A stretch of 64,000 nucleotides of DNA from Halodurantibacterium daqingensis (GTDB lineage Bacteria > Pseudomonadota > Alphaproteobacteria > Rhodobacterales > Rhodobacteraceae). Within the stretch, counting starts at the first letter, position 1; each line of letters starts with the position of its first letter. Shown in pieces: positions 35,235 to 44,386 of this stretch. A program made the translations under genes and the position numbers. The notes below the pieces were generated by a model. The model was not told the DNA's origin. It saw nothing but the letters and a program-made list of their open reading frames with translations, and did not search any database. The stretch is taken from the NCBI RefSeq assembly GCF_042666235.1, contig NZ_JBHTFQ010000005.1, positions 124,001 through 188,000 of the forward strand. Reading direction: 5' to 3'.

Positions 35235-37723
35235 GGGATGGCCCCGCTCGCGAGTGTCGGTTCGGATATGCTCGAATGGCTTCCGCGACGATCGGCTGCA
35301 ACCCTGCGCAACCGCAGCGCATTGGCCAGAACGAAGACACTGGACAGCGCCATTGCCCCTGCGGCAAGCGGCGGCGACAGAAGCAGCCCGAAGGCCGGGA
35401 AAAGCACGCCCGCAGCAACCGGGATCAAGGCCGTATTGTAGGCAAAGGCCCAGAAGAGATTCTGGCGGATATTGCGCATGGTGTGCCGGCTGACCTCCAG
35501 CGCGTTGATGACACCGTTCAGATCTCCGGACATCAGCACCACTTCGGCGCTTTCGATCGCCACGTCAGTTCCGGTTCCGATCGCAACGCCGACATCGGCG
35601 GCGGCCAGCGCCGGTGCGTCATTGACCCCATCCCCGACAAAGGCAACGGAACCCTCGGCCTGCAAGGCCCGGATCGCCTCGACCTTGCCATCGGGCAGAA
35701 CCTCGGCGACCACATGGTCGATGCCCAGCTCGGCGGCGATGGCCATGGCGGTCGCACGGTTGTCACCGCTGATCATTGCAACGCGCAGCCCCAGCCGATG
35801 GAGCGCCGCGATAGCCCCCGGGGTAGAGGCCTTCATGCGGTCCGCCACGGCGATCATCGCGGCAGCGGTCCCGTCGATCGCGACGTAAAGCGGCGTATCG
35901 CCGCGTGCGGCCCGGGCCGCACCCGCATCGGCAAGGGCACCCAGGGATACCCGCTCGCGCGTCATCAGGCGGTCGGCGCCCACCAGGATGCTTCGCCCAT
36001 CAACCTCGGCCTGCAGGCCAAGGCCGGTCAGTGCGGCGAACCGGACGACTTCGGGCAGCGCAAGCCCGCGCGCCTCGGCCGCCTCGACGATCGCCCGGCC
36101 GACGGGATGCTCCGAACGTGCCTCGACCGCGGCGACCAGTCGCAGGATCTCATCCGCCTTTTGTCCCGGCGCAAGCTCGAGCGCAACCAGGGCCGGCCGG
36201 CCCTCGGTCAGCGTGCCGGTCTTGTCGAAGGCAACGGTCCTGACGCCCGCCAGGGCCTGCAAGGCCCCTCCCCGGCGGAACAGAACCCCAAGATCGGCAG
36301 CCCGCCCGGTGCCCACCATGATCGATGTAGGCGTGGCCAGCCCCATCGCGCAGGGGCAGGCAATGATCAGCACAGCAACGGAAGCGACCATGGCCGGGCC
36401 GATCCCTGCCCCGGCCAGCAGCCAGCCGGCCAGTGTCAGCGCCGCGATCGCCATCACCGCAGGCACGAAACGATAGGTCACACGGTCCACCAGCGCCTGA
36501 ATGGGCAGCTTGGCCCCCTGTGCATCCTGAACCATGCGGATGATCCGCGCCAGAACCGTATCGGCGCCGACATGCGTGGCGCGAAACACCAGCGCGCCGC
36601 TGCCGTTCACGGTGCCCCCGGTCACCGTCGCGCCCGGCAGCTTCTGCACCGGCACGGGTTCCCCGGTGATCATGCTCTCGTCCAGGAACGAGCTGCCGCT
36701 GACCACCTCGCCGTCAACCGCAACGCGTTCGCCAGGCCGAAGATGCACGCGGTCGCCGGGCCGAATTGCCTCGACCGGCATGTCGACGGTGACCCCTTCG
36801 CGTTCGACACGCGCCGCGCGCGGTTGCAACCCCACCAGACGCGCGATCGCGGCGCCCGTCCTGCCACGGGCTCGCGCCTCAAGCCACCGGCCCAGAAGGA
36901 TCAGGGTGACGATCACCGCCGCAGCCTCGAAATAGACCGCGCGGCTGCCCTCGGGCAGAAGCGACGGCGCGAAAGTTGCAATGACGGAGAACCCGTAAGC
37001 GGCACTTGTGCCCACCGCGACAAGGCTGTTCATGTCCGGGGCGCCCCGCACCAACGCCGGAAATCCCTGGCGGTAGAAGCGTCGCCCCGGCCCGGCCAGG
37101 ACCGCTGTGGTCAGCAGGAATTGCAGGATCCAGCTTTCCCACATGCCGATCGTGTCCATCACCCAGTGATGCATGGCCGGGACTGCATGGCTACCCATCT
37201 CGAGCATGAAAACCGGCAGCGTCAGCGCGCCGGCGACAAGCGTCCGCCGCGCCATTTGCCGCGTCTCATCCGACTGCACCGTCGCCTGAGCAGGATCGGG
37301 CCGGTCGCCGATGATCTCTGCCGGGTAACCTGCCGCTGTGGCGGCCCGGACCAGCGCTTCGGCGCAGTCCGGCAGCGCGATGTGGCGAACTGTCGCTGTT
37401 TCCGTGGCAAGGTTGACCGAGGCTTCAAGCACCCCTTCGACCTGTTGCAGCGCGCGCTCGACCCTGCCCACGCAGGATGCACAGGTCATGTCGTGCAGGG
37501 CAAGCCGCGTCCGTGTTTCGGCCGCCGGATATCCGGCCCGCGCAAGGGCTGCGGCCACTTCCGCCAGATCGAACCCGCCTTCGATGCGCAGGGTGCTGGT
37601 AGCAAGGCTTGCCTCGGCGCGATCGACGCCTGACAGCGAGGCGACCGCCCGCTCGGCGCGGCCGATGCATCCAGCGCAACTGATCCCGGTCAGGGGCAGG
37701 AGAAGGGTTCGGGAAACGGACAT
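35231..37723 (-). CDS. copA: Copper-exporting P-type ATPase
   Basis: 830 residues. Two N-terminal metal-binding domains carry CAGC (16-19) and CASC (81-84). Eight membrane helices include the CPC transport motif (456-458). The phosphorylation motif DKTGT is at 500-504, followed by SEHPVG and GDGVNDAPAL near the end. This is the P1B-1 class, which pumps Cu(I) out of the cytoplasm. It is ATGA-coupled to cueR downstream and controlled by the CueR-type promoter at 37752-37782. Confidence 0.94.
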   Translation of the reverse strand: MSVSRTLLLPLTGISCAGCIGRAERAVASLSGVDRAEASLATSTLRIEGGFDLAEVAAALARAGYPAAETRTRLALHDMTCASCVGRVERALQQVEGVLEASVNLATETATVRHIALPDCAEALVRAATAAGYPAEIIGDRPDPAQATVQSDETRQMARRTLVAGALTLPVFMLEMGSHAVPAMHHWVMDTIGMWESWILQFLLTTAVLAGPGRRFYRQGFPALVRGAPDMNSLVAVGTSAAYGFSVIATFAPSLLPEGSRAVYFEAAAVIVTLILLGRWLEARARGRTGAAIARLVGLQPRAARVEREGVTVDMPVEAIRPGDRVHLRPGERVAVDGEVVSGSSFLDESMITGEPVPVQKLPGATVTGGTVNGSGALVFRATHVGADTVLARIIRMVQDAQGAKLPIQALVDRVTYRFVPAVMAIAALTLAGWLLAGAGIGPAMVASVAVLIIACPCAMGLATPTSIMVGTGRAADLGVLFRRGGALQALAGVRTVAFDKTGTLTEGRPALVALELAPGQKADEILRLVAAVEARSEHPVGRAIVEAAEARGLALPEVVRFAALTGLGLQAEVDGRSILVGADRLMTRERVSLGALADAGAARAARGDTPLYVAIDGTAAAMIAVADRMKASTPGAIAALHRLGLRVAMISGDNRATAMAIAAELGIDHVVAEVLPDGKVEAIRALQAEGSVAFVGDGVNDAPALAAADVGVAIGTGTDVAIESAEVVLMSGDLNGVINALEVSRHTMRNIRQNLFWAFAYNTALIPVAAGVLFPAFGLLLSPPLAAGAMALSSVFVLANALRLRRVAADRRGSHSSISEPTLASGAIP

Positions 37724-37751
37724 GGAGCGCTCCTTCCGAGTCGTTTCCCCC

Positions 37752-37782
37752 CTTGTGAACCTTCCCGTGACTGGAAGGTCAA
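37752..37782 (-). promoter_or_regulatory. CueR-type promoter for copA-cueR
   Basis: On the minus strand TTGACC (37782-37777), a 19-bp spacer, then CACAAG. The spacer holds ACCTTCC-N7-GGAAGGT (37759-37779), a perfect dyad typical of CueR operators. It lies 29 bp before the copA start codon and agrees with the second copy at 34771-34801. Confidence 0.8.
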
Positions 37783-37793
37783 GCGCTGCAGCG

Positions 37794-38489
37794 TCACGTC
37801 ACCGCGACTGCGAGCGGTATGAGGCCGTCGATTTCTGCATCGAGCCGGTCGCCCCGCACGACAGGCCCGACCCCGGCCGGGGTGCCCGTCATGATCAGAT
37901 CGCCCGGCTGCAACGTGAAGAGACGGGACAGGTATGCGATGATCTCTGGCGTTTTCCAGATCATCTGGGCAAGATCGCCGGCCTGCCGGGGTGCGCCATT
38001 TACCCGCAGGGTGATCGTACCTGCTTCGGGATGCCCGATGCGACTTGCCGGAACAAGGGTGCCGCAGGGCGCAGAATGGTCGAAGGCCTTGCCAACCTCC
38101 CAAGGGCGACCCAGTGCCTTTGCCTCGGCCTGCAGATCGCGCCGTGTCATGTCCAGCCCCACGGCGTAACCGAAAACATGTTCGAGAGCCGTTTCGACAG
38201 GAATATCGGCCCCACCGCGTGACAGGGCCACCACCAGCTCAACCTCGTGGTGCACATCCCCTGTTGCGGGCGGATAGGGAAAAGCCGCGCCATCCGTCGC
38301 AAGGTTTGATGGGCTCTTGAGGAAAAAGAACGGCGGCTCCTTGTCGGGATCATGCCCCATTTCGACGGCATGGGCGGCATAGTTGCGCCCCACGCAGAAG
38401 ATCCGGTGCACGGGAAAACGCTTGTCGGTCCCTGCTACGGGAAGGCTGGAGCAAGCGGGCGGATCGATAACGTAGGCAGGGGATGTCAT
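37794..38489 (-). CDS. Fumarylacetoacetate hydrolase family protein
   Basis: The 231-residue protein has the FAH-family metal site: FCVGRNYAAHAVEMG, then HHEVELVVAL with the two Glu ligands, and DLIMTGTPAGVGPV near the C-terminus. Family members hydrolyse C-C bonds of acylpyruvates or decarboxylate oxaloacetate; the length fits the acylpyruvase type. The start at 38489 has AGGAGA upstream, while the longer in-frame extension looks non-coding. It ends only 15 bp before the copA operator with no terminator, so readthrough into copA is possible. Confidence 0.88.
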   Translation of the reverse strand: MTSPAYVIDPPACSSLPVAGTDKRFPVHRIFCVGRNYAAHAVEMGHDPDKEPPFFFLKSPSNLATDGAAFPYPPATGDVHHEVELVVALSRGGADIPVETALEHVFGYAVGLDMTRRDLQAEAKALGRPWEVGKAFDHSAPCGTLVPASRIGHPEAGTITLRVNGAPRQAGDLAQMIWKTPEIIAYLSRLFTLQPGDLIMTGTPAGVGPVVRGDRLDAEIDGLIPLAVAVT

Positions 38490-38964
38490 CAGCTTCTCCT
38501 CGCGATTGGGTCGCGCATTACTGGCATGACTGTGGCTACTTGGCGAGGGCATCGTCGCTGCGCGCTGGCGCCCTTGCATCGGGATCGTGGTTCCCCGCAC
38601 CTCTCGCGTCCACTGGGGGCATCACGAAGGCAGGCCGCCGATCGGGTGATCATGCACATCGCCGATGCCACGCGGGTCCGTGCAGGGCACCTGTCCGGGC
38701 GGTCTGATTCCGCGAACCCGACAGGTCCGCGATACCTTCGGAGGCTTTGTTTCGACCGCAGTCAAACCGGCCAGCGCAGGATACCGTTCAAGACGATGCC
38801 TGGCCGAGGCGGGCGCGTCCGTCAGCAGGACGCTCACGCCCGGACCTGAGCAGGCGCGATCTGTCCGGCCGCCCGCAGCGCCGGTCCTTCCGCCGTGAAC
38901 ACCCGGCCAGACGATGCGCCGCGAACGACCGGAACGTCCCGCCGCCTGGCCTTCCCCCGCGACA
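38490..38964. other. Intergenic region
   Basis: No gene is supported in these 475 bp. Short open frames on both strands lack ribosome-binding sites and family resemblance. A minus-strand frame at 38622-38837 is the longest ATG- or GTG-started candidate but is unremarkable. I see no clear hairpin with a T-tract, tRNA or repeat. Confidence 0.4.
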
Positions 38965-39213
38965 TCAGCGGTGCGGCGTTTCCATCGCCAGAAGAAGCAG
39001 CCGGAACTCGTCTGCTTCGGCGGCCAGAAGCGCCATCTCGGGCGTCGGCACCGCGCCCGGATCCTCCTGATGATCCCGCATCAATTGCCGGTCCTCAAGG
39101 AACAGACGCAGATCGGCCTGTGCCTCTGCTGGCAGATGCCGGCCAAGCAGGGCCAGCATCTTGCGGTGGGCAACAAGCCGTCCCTCCAGCGCGGCACATC
39201 TGGTCTCCTGCAT
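38965..39213 (-). CDS. Small protein of unknown function (82 aa)
   Basis: The predicted 82-residue protein begins MQETRCAALEGRLVAHRKML. It is mainly helical and charged, with one Cys and no signal peptide or membrane helix. The strong ribosome-binding site AGGAGG 6-7 bp before the ATG at 39213 is the main support. An in-frame upstream extension lacks such a site. I do not recognise a family. It stands alone, between a FAH enzyme and the che operon. Confidence 0.55.
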   Translation of the reverse strand: MQETRCAALEGRLVAHRKMLALLGRHLPAEAQADLRLFLEDRQLMRDHQEDPGAVPTPEMALLAAEADEFRLLLLAMETPHR

Positions 39214-39749
39214 TATCCCCTCCTGGTTGGTGTCACGTCTGACGCTGATCCGGAACGCGCCGTGATCGAACAGGTTCCGCGGTCGCGGCATCCGCTGTCT
39301 GGCTTTGCGGATGCGTCGCGGCCGATCGCGGGCCGCGGTGCGACCGTCTCCGCGTCAAGGCAAGCGAGACGCCAGCAGGCGCGATCGGGCATCCTCCACC
39401 ACCACCCGCATCCAGTGCCGGGTGAATGCTCGGTTGCCGCATATGTCTTGAACGGTTGGTCAGAAACCGCCGGGGTCATTGAACAGGCCCGCGTCGCTGG
39501 TGCCTGATCCCTTGGGCTCCGTGAGAGCCCTCACCTCCGCAGAAGCCAGATGCTTCAGCTGTCGGCCGGCTTCGACGCTCTCAACCAGAAGCATGTTCGA
39601 GCTCCGCATTCGGCGCAGCATGCCCGGCCGATACCGCAGGTCATTCCGGTTTCGTCAGAGACGGCCGACGCGCCTCGCGCAGCGCCAGAAAGTCGGCCGC
39701 GGAAGCACTGCGTTCGGCAAGTCCGGGTAGTGGGTGGCGACAAACGGCG
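39214..39749. other. Intergenic region downstream of che operon
   Basis: No gene is supported in these 536 bp. The part next to the che operon (about 39560-39749) has coding-like minus-strand stretches, for example a short reading with ASAADFLALREARR. It may be the worn-out end of a gene, but I cannot name it. No tRNA, repeat or insertion sequence is visible. Confidence 0.35.
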
Positions 39750-40133
39750 TCAGAACAAGTGCACTGACCCCGCGTCGGGCAGGTCTGTCTGCGTCATGGA
39801 ACCTGTCGCCCTGGGTCCCACCAGCCGTTCCGCAAGATCCTGGAGATGGAGAAGGCCGATGGCCCATTCGGAATTGACCTGTACCGAGGCAGGAACTTCC
39901 TGCGAGAGGCGGGTCATGAACCGCGTCATATCCTCGATCCCCTGGCGCAGGTAATCCACCTTCTGCCCCTCCTGCAGCAGAAGCTGCCGCATTTCGGTGC
40001 CCTGTCCTGCCTCCTGGGCAAGCGCCGCCCCGACAAGCTGGTCGATGCGTGCGGCCTCTTGGGAAAGAGCCGCAAGTTCGTTGGCGCAGCGGTCAAGGAC
40101 CGCGCCAAGCGCCGACACGGCAGCGTCTGTCAT
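39750..40133 (-). CDS. Unknown helical protein, last gene of che operon
   Basis: The 127-residue product is predicted to be all-helical and coiled-coil-like. It has an N-terminal helix with AALSQEAARIDQLVGAALAQ, a QKVDYLRQGIEDMTRFMTRL segment and a C-terminal helix with EWAIGLLHLQDLAERLVG. The start overlaps the cheY stop (ATGA), so it is made with CheY. The QDLAERL segment recalls the CheZ active-site helix (QDLTGQ), but the catalytic Gln is replaced by Arg. It could be a CheZ-like or scaffold protein; function is not established. Confidence 0.75.
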   Translation of the reverse strand: MTDAAVSALGAVLDRCANELAALSQEAARIDQLVGAALAQEAGQGTEMRQLLLQEGQKVDYLRQGIEDMTRFMTRLSQEVPASVQVNSEWAIGLLHLQDLAERLVGPRATGSMTQTDLPDAGSVHLF

Positions 40134-40516
40134 AGCTTGCCCACCACCTGCTCGATGCATTGTTTCATTTGCTCGGTCGTGAACGGCTTCTTGAGAAAGT
40201 TGTTCATTGCAAGCTTCTGCCCGCGTTCGATCACCTCCCGGTCGGCGCGCCCCGTGATCAGGATGAAGCCAATACGCTGCGTCGCCTTGTTCATTCGCAA
40301 GGCCTCCAGCAATTGCAAGCCGTCAAGGCCCGGCATGTTGTAATCCGACACGACAAGATGCACCGGGTTGGCCGCAAGCATCGTCAGGGCGGAGTGCCCG
40401 TCATTCGCGGTCTGGTAATTCGAAATACCGATTTCATCCAGCGCCTGGGTGATGAGCGCCCGGCTCACCGACATGTCGTCGACCACCATGATCCGCAAAC
40501 TGTTCTTGAGTGACAT
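40130..40516 (-). CDS. cheY: CheY-like response regulator (second in operon)
   Basis: A 128-residue single receiver domain. Acidic pocket Asp13/Asp14, phospho-acceptor Asp58 (SDYNMPG), the Thr in LITG (about 88) and Lys at LKKP (about 110) are all present. It has no output domain, so it likely binds the flagellar switch or acts as a phosphate sink for CheA. It lies 12 bp after cheR and is coupled to the unknown last gene. Confidence 0.92.
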   Translation of the reverse strand: MSLKNSLRIMVVDDMSVSRALITQALDEIGISNYQTANDGHSALTMLAANPVHLVVSDYNMPGLDGLQLLEALRMNKATQRIGFILITGRADREVIERGQKLAMNNFLKKPFTTEQMKQCIEQVVGKL

Positions 40517-40527
40517 GCATCGCTTCC

Positions 40528-41415
40528 TTATCGCTGGTGGAGAGGCTGCGCATCGCGCACCGGCGCTTCCGTGCGCACATAGCTGGTAACGCCTTCGCTG
40601 TGAAAATACGGCACTGCCGAGGCAGAGATCCGCTCGGAATGTCCGATGAAAAGATGCCCGCCGGGCGCAAGCAACTGGGCGTAGCGGCGCCAGAGTACAT
40701 CCTTGGTTTCGGCATCAAGATAGATGACGACATTCCGGCAGAAGATGATGTCGAATGGCCCCTGGAACGGCCATTGCGCCAGGAGATTGAGAACCTTGAA
40801 CGTAATGATCCCCTTCGCGACGTCGGTCACCTCGTAATAGCCCGTCCGGGTGGCCACCGGACGCAGATAGCGCTGGCGCGTTGCCGCCGGCAAAGGCTCC
40901 AGCGCCTGTTCGGAATACTGTCCGGCAGTCGCCGTCGCGATCACCTGAGGATCGATATCTGTTGCCAGGATCTTGACGTCGAACTTCGCAGCCTCGGGCC
41001 ACATGTCGAGCAAGGTGAACGCCAGGCTGTAGGGCTCTTCTCCGGTGGAACAGCCAGCCGACCAGATCCGCAGTCGCCCGCCACGGCGGGCGCGCTCGAT
41101 CAGTGGGGGAAGTGCCACCGTGCGAAGACGCTGGAAGTGGTGCTCCTCCCGCATGAAGCGCGTGACATTGGTGGTAAGCGAGGAGATCATGCAGCCGCGT
41201 TCATCGCCGCCCTGCCCGCTTTCGACCAGTGCCAGATACTGGGCGAAGCTCTGCATGCCCAGGGTCCGGAGGCGCTTGGACAGGCGGGAGATGACCAGCG
41301 GCTTCTTGGAATCCGGCAAGACGATGCCGGATTCACTATACACCAGCTTTGCGAGCCGACGGAACTCATCGGCCGAAAGTGCGATGGCCGGCTGCGCGCC
41401 CGCGGCAATCGTCAT
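40528..41415 (-). CDS. cheR: Chemotaxis protein methyltransferase CheR
   Basis: 295 residues. An N-terminal helical domain (about 10-85) is followed by the methyltransferase domain with the SAM site RIWSAGCSTGEEPYSLA (about 115-131), ILATDIDPQV and IIFCRNVVIYLD. It methylates glutamates of the chemoreceptors. Both receptors in this window end in WxxF tails that could tether it. Its ATG overlaps the cheW stop. No cheB methylesterase gene is present in the window. Confidence 0.95.
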   Translation of the reverse strand: MTIAAGAQPAIALSADEFRRLAKLVYSESGIVLPDSKKPLVISRLSKRLRTLGMQSFAQYLALVESGQGGDERGCMISSLTTNVTRFMREEHHFQRLRTVALPPLIERARRGGRLRIWSAGCSTGEEPYSLAFTLLDMWPEAAKFDVKILATDIDPQVIATATAGQYSEQALEPLPAATRQRYLRPVATRTGYYEVTDVAKGIITFKVLNLLAQWPFQGPFDIIFCRNVVIYLDAETKDVLWRRYAQLLAPGGHLFIGHSERISASAVPYFHSEGVTSYVRTEAPVRDAQPLHQR

Positions 41416-41879
41416 TTCACGACCCCCAGCGTAGCAGGCATGATCAAATCCAGCTCGATCAGACGGATCAGACGGTCCTCGACCGAAAGCACCGCCTCCA
41501 CGAATGCCTTCGCCTTGTCGGAAACGACGTCCGGCGTCGGCTTGAAGTCTTCGCCGGGTGCGCTGAGGATGTCTGAAACGGCCTCGACCAGAAGGCCCAC
41601 CGTCTTGGATCCGATCGTCACGATGATCACGACATGGCGTTCGCTGGGTTCGGCGGCGCCAAGGCCAAGCCGCGCCGAGAGATCAACCACGGGAAGCACG
41701 GCGCCCCGAAGGTTCATCACCCCGCGGATGTAGTCGGGGGCGTGTGGCAGGACGGTGGTCGGCGTCCAGCCCCGGATTTCCCGCACCGAACCGATGTCGA
41801 TGCAGAAGTCCTGACCGGCAACCCGGAAGGACACGATTTCGCGCTGTGTCACGGCGATAGGTTCTGCTGCGGCCGACAT
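41412..41879 (-). CDS. cheW: Chemotaxis coupling protein CheW
   Basis: The 155-residue SH3-like adaptor links receptors to CheA. IVSFRVAGQDFCIDIGSVRE at the start, the VLPHAPDYIRGVMNLRGAVL core and IVTIGSKTVGLLVEAVSDI are typical. It lies 4 bp after cheA and is ATGA-coupled to cheR. Confidence 0.94.
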   Translation of the reverse strand: MSAAAEPIAVTQREIVSFRVAGQDFCIDIGSVREIRGWTPTTVLPHAPDYIRGVMNLRGAVLPVVDLSARLGLGAAEPSERHVVIIVTIGSKTVGLLVEAVSDILSAPGEDFKPTPDVVSDKAKAFVEAVLSVEDRLIRLIELDLIMPATLGVVK

Positions 41880-41883
41880 GGGT

Positions 41884-44010
41884 TCAACCTCCTGCTACGG
41901 CGAGTCGGTGGGGGACGGCTTCGGCTTCGCTTTTCAGCCCCGAAGCAAGTTCGTCGGTATCGAGGATAAGCGCGATTCGCCCGTCCCCGAGGATCGTTGC
42001 GGCCGCAATTCCGGGAATGTGGCCATAGTTGCCTTCAAGTCCCTTGATCACGACCTCGCGTTGATCGACCACACGGTCGACGGCCAGCGCAGTTCGGCTT
42101 CCGGCGCTGTTTTCCAGCAACAGCAGGACGCGGCCCTTCAGATCGGACGGACGTTCCTGCAGACCGAGGCAGACCCCAAGGTCAAGGATCGGGATATATC
42201 CCCCCCGGATCGACAGGAAGATCCCGTCGGTGCCGATGCGATGGATGTTGGCCGGATCGGCCTGAACGGTTTCCTGAAGGGCCGTCGTCGGCAGGATCAG
42301 GGTTTCACCGTTGGCCTCGACAACCATGCCTTCCAGCACTGCAAGCGTCAGCGGCAGGCTGATCGTCACCGTCGTTCCAAAGCCTGGGCGCGAACTGATC
42401 GAGACGCGGCCGCCAAGGTTCTGGATCTCGCTCTTCACGACATCCATGCCGACGCCGCGACCCGAAAGGTTCGAAACCTCGGCCTTGGTCGAGAAGCCGG
42501 GCAGGAACAGCAGATTGTCGATCTCGTTGTCGGTGAGTTCCTTGTCCGCAGGGATGAGCCCCTTGGAAATCGCAACCTCCCGCACGCGTGGTCTGTTGAT
42601 CCCGGCTCCGTCATCCGACAGCTCGATGATGACCCTGCCCGAACGATGGGCCGCAGTCAGGATGACGTTGCCTTGCTCGGGCTTGCCATTGGCCAGGCGG
42701 ATCTCGGGCGGCTCAAGCCCATGATCGACAGCATTGCGGATCATGTGGGTCAGCGGATCGCCAAGCCGTTCGATCACGGTCTTGTCAACCTCGGTTGCGT
42801 CGCCGATCGTCGAGAAATGGACGTTCTTTCCAGCCGCCTGCCCCGCCTCACGCGCGATCCGCGCCATGCGCTGGAACAGCGGCTTCACCGGCTGGGCGCG
42901 GATCGCCATGATCCGCTCCTGTACCTCGCTGGACAACCTCTTGAGCTGATCGAGCGACACCTCGACCCGATTGCCCTGCGGCAGCTTGACCTCCGAGATG
43001 GACTGGGTGAGCATTGCCTGATTGATGACCAACTCGCCCACGAGGTTGATCAGCCGGTCCACCCGCTCAAGATCAACCCGTATCGTCGGTCGTTGCTGCA
43101 CCGGCGCGCTGGCCGCAGCGGCCGCTGGCGAGGGCGCAACGGAAGGGGCCGCAGCAGTCTGCGCCGGGGCGAGTTCCACCACATGCGCGGGCTCCTTTTT
43201 CAGAAGATCCGCATCAGGTGGCGCCTCGATCAGAGGAGAGGGAAAATCCGGCACTTTGTTCCCCTTTTCGGCGTTGATCTCCAGATCGCAGAGTCCCTCG
43301 ACGAAGTCGAAAACCTCGCGAACGGCCATCTCGGGTTCGGTCGTCTCCAGGTGCAGGATCCAGTCGATGACCGGCTCGTCCCAGACCAGGTTGCTGAGTT
43401 GCGGAACCCGATGCAGATCCGCTTCCACCGTCAAAGTGCCAAGCCGGCCGAGCGCCTGGAACAGCAAGGCCGGTTCATTGCCAGTCGCGTAAAGCCCGCG
43501 ATGCGGCGAGAAGCGGATGACAAAGACGTTCGGACCCTCGGGTTCGTCCGGAGGGGCGCCGAACATATCCAGCGCAAACGTCACGGGGACGAAGGCGGCA
43601 GCAGCGGCCTCGTCGGCGGCCCCGTCATCATTTCCGATCAGCGCGGCAAGCTCAGCCACAAGGGCGGCGTTTTCGGCGGGATCGCATTCCTGACCGTTGC
43701 GCGCCATGACCACAAGATCTGCAAGCCGATCGCCCGCCCTGTGAAACAGGCGCAGGACATCGTCATCAACCGTCAGCTTCTCGGACCGGACAGCATCCAG
43801 AACACTCTCAAATTTATGTGCAAACTCGACCAGGGTGTCGAGGTTGAACGCGCCCGCACCCCCCTTGATCGAATGAACGGCGCGAAAAACCGCGTTCAGC
43901 GTCTCCTTGTCGCGCTGACCGCGCCCCATGGCGCCGAAGCCGTCGGAAACCGCTTCGAGCAGATCTTCACATTCTTCAAAAAAGCCTTCACGTATGTCGT
44001 TGCCACTCAT
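41884..44010 (-). CDS. cheA: Chemotaxis histidine kinase CheA
   Basis: 708 residues. P1 Hpt domain with His46 in FRAVHSIKGGAGAF; a variable region to about 300; dimerisation helices (RVDRLINLVGELVINQ, about 310); ATP-binding domain with N box HMIRNAVDHGLE (about 420) and GVGMDVVKSEI (about 518); C-terminal CheW-like domain (about 565-700). It phosphorylates the CheY proteins of the operon. It starts 7 bp after the first cheY. Confidence 0.95.
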   Translation of the reverse strand: MSGNDIREGFFEECEDLLEAVSDGFGAMGRGQRDKETLNAVFRAVHSIKGGAGAFNLDTLVEFAHKFESVLDAVRSEKLTVDDDVLRLFHRAGDRLADLVVMARNGQECDPAENAALVAELAALIGNDDGAADEAAAAAFVPVTFALDMFGAPPDEPEGPNVFVIRFSPHRGLYATGNEPALLFQALGRLGTLTVEADLHRVPQLSNLVWDEPVIDWILHLETTEPEMAVREVFDFVEGLCDLEINAEKGNKVPDFPSPLIEAPPDADLLKKEPAHVVELAPAQTAAAPSVAPSPAAAAASAPVQQRPTIRVDLERVDRLINLVGELVINQAMLTQSISEVKLPQGNRVEVSLDQLKRLSSEVQERIMAIRAQPVKPLFQRMARIAREAGQAAGKNVHFSTIGDATEVDKTVIERLGDPLTHMIRNAVDHGLEPPEIRLANGKPEQGNVILTAAHRSGRVIIELSDDGAGINRPRVREVAISKGLIPADKELTDNEIDNLLFLPGFSTKAEVSNLSGRGVGMDVVKSEIQNLGGRVSISSRPGFGTTVTISLPLTLAVLEGMVVEANGETLILPTTALQETVQADPANIHRIGTDGIFLSIRGGYIPILDLGVCLGLQERPSDLKGRVLLLLENSAGSRTALAVDRVVDQREVVIKGLEGNYGHIPGIAAATILGDGRIALILDTDELASGLKSEAEAVPHRLAVAGG

Positions 44011-44017
44011 CGCATCC

Positions 44018-44386
44018 TCACATCGTCGTCACGCGCTGGATAGCCGCGACGAGCTTTTGCTCGTCGAACGGCTTCACAATCCAGCCGGTCGCACCGGCGT
44101 CACGTGCCCGAGCTTTCAGCTCTGGGGCGCTTTCGGTTGTCAGAACCAGGATCGGAAGGGCGCGATATTCACGCTGGCGTCGCACCGCCTCGATAAAGCC
44201 GAACCCGTCCATCCTGGGCATGTTGATATCGGTGATGACGATGTCCGGCATTTCCTCGGAAAGACGTTCGAGCCCGTCCAGACCATCCTCCGCAAGCCGG
44301 ACCTCGAATCCCGCTTCGCGCAGCGCCTGATCGAGAAGGCCCCGCATGGTGCGCGAATCGTCCACGGCAAGCACCTTGATCGTCAT
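44018..44386 (-). CDS. cheY: CheY-like response regulator (first in operon)
   Basis: A 122-residue single receiver domain: Asp9/Asp10, phospho-acceptor Asp53 (TDINMPRMDG), Thr83 and Lys105 (WIVKPF). The ATG at 44386 overlaps the STAS gene stop (ATGA). The two CheY proteins of this operon share only the core motifs, which suggests different partners, for example motor binding versus sink. Confidence 0.92.
   Translation of the reverse strand: MTIKVLAVDDSRTMRGLLDQALREAGFEVRLAEDGLDGLERLSEEMPDIVITDINMPRMDGFGFIEAVRRQREYRALPILVLTTESAPELKARARDAGATGWIVKPFDEQKLVAAIQRVTTM

Noticed and set aside
35276..37633. Long plus-strand open frame opposite copA
   Set aside because: It mirrors the copA coding frame; the translation is Gln/Arg/His-rich noise without a ribosome-binding site.
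41878..44043. Long plus-strand open frame opposite cheA
   Set aside because: Same reason: antisense of a clear CheA gene, with no motifs of its own.
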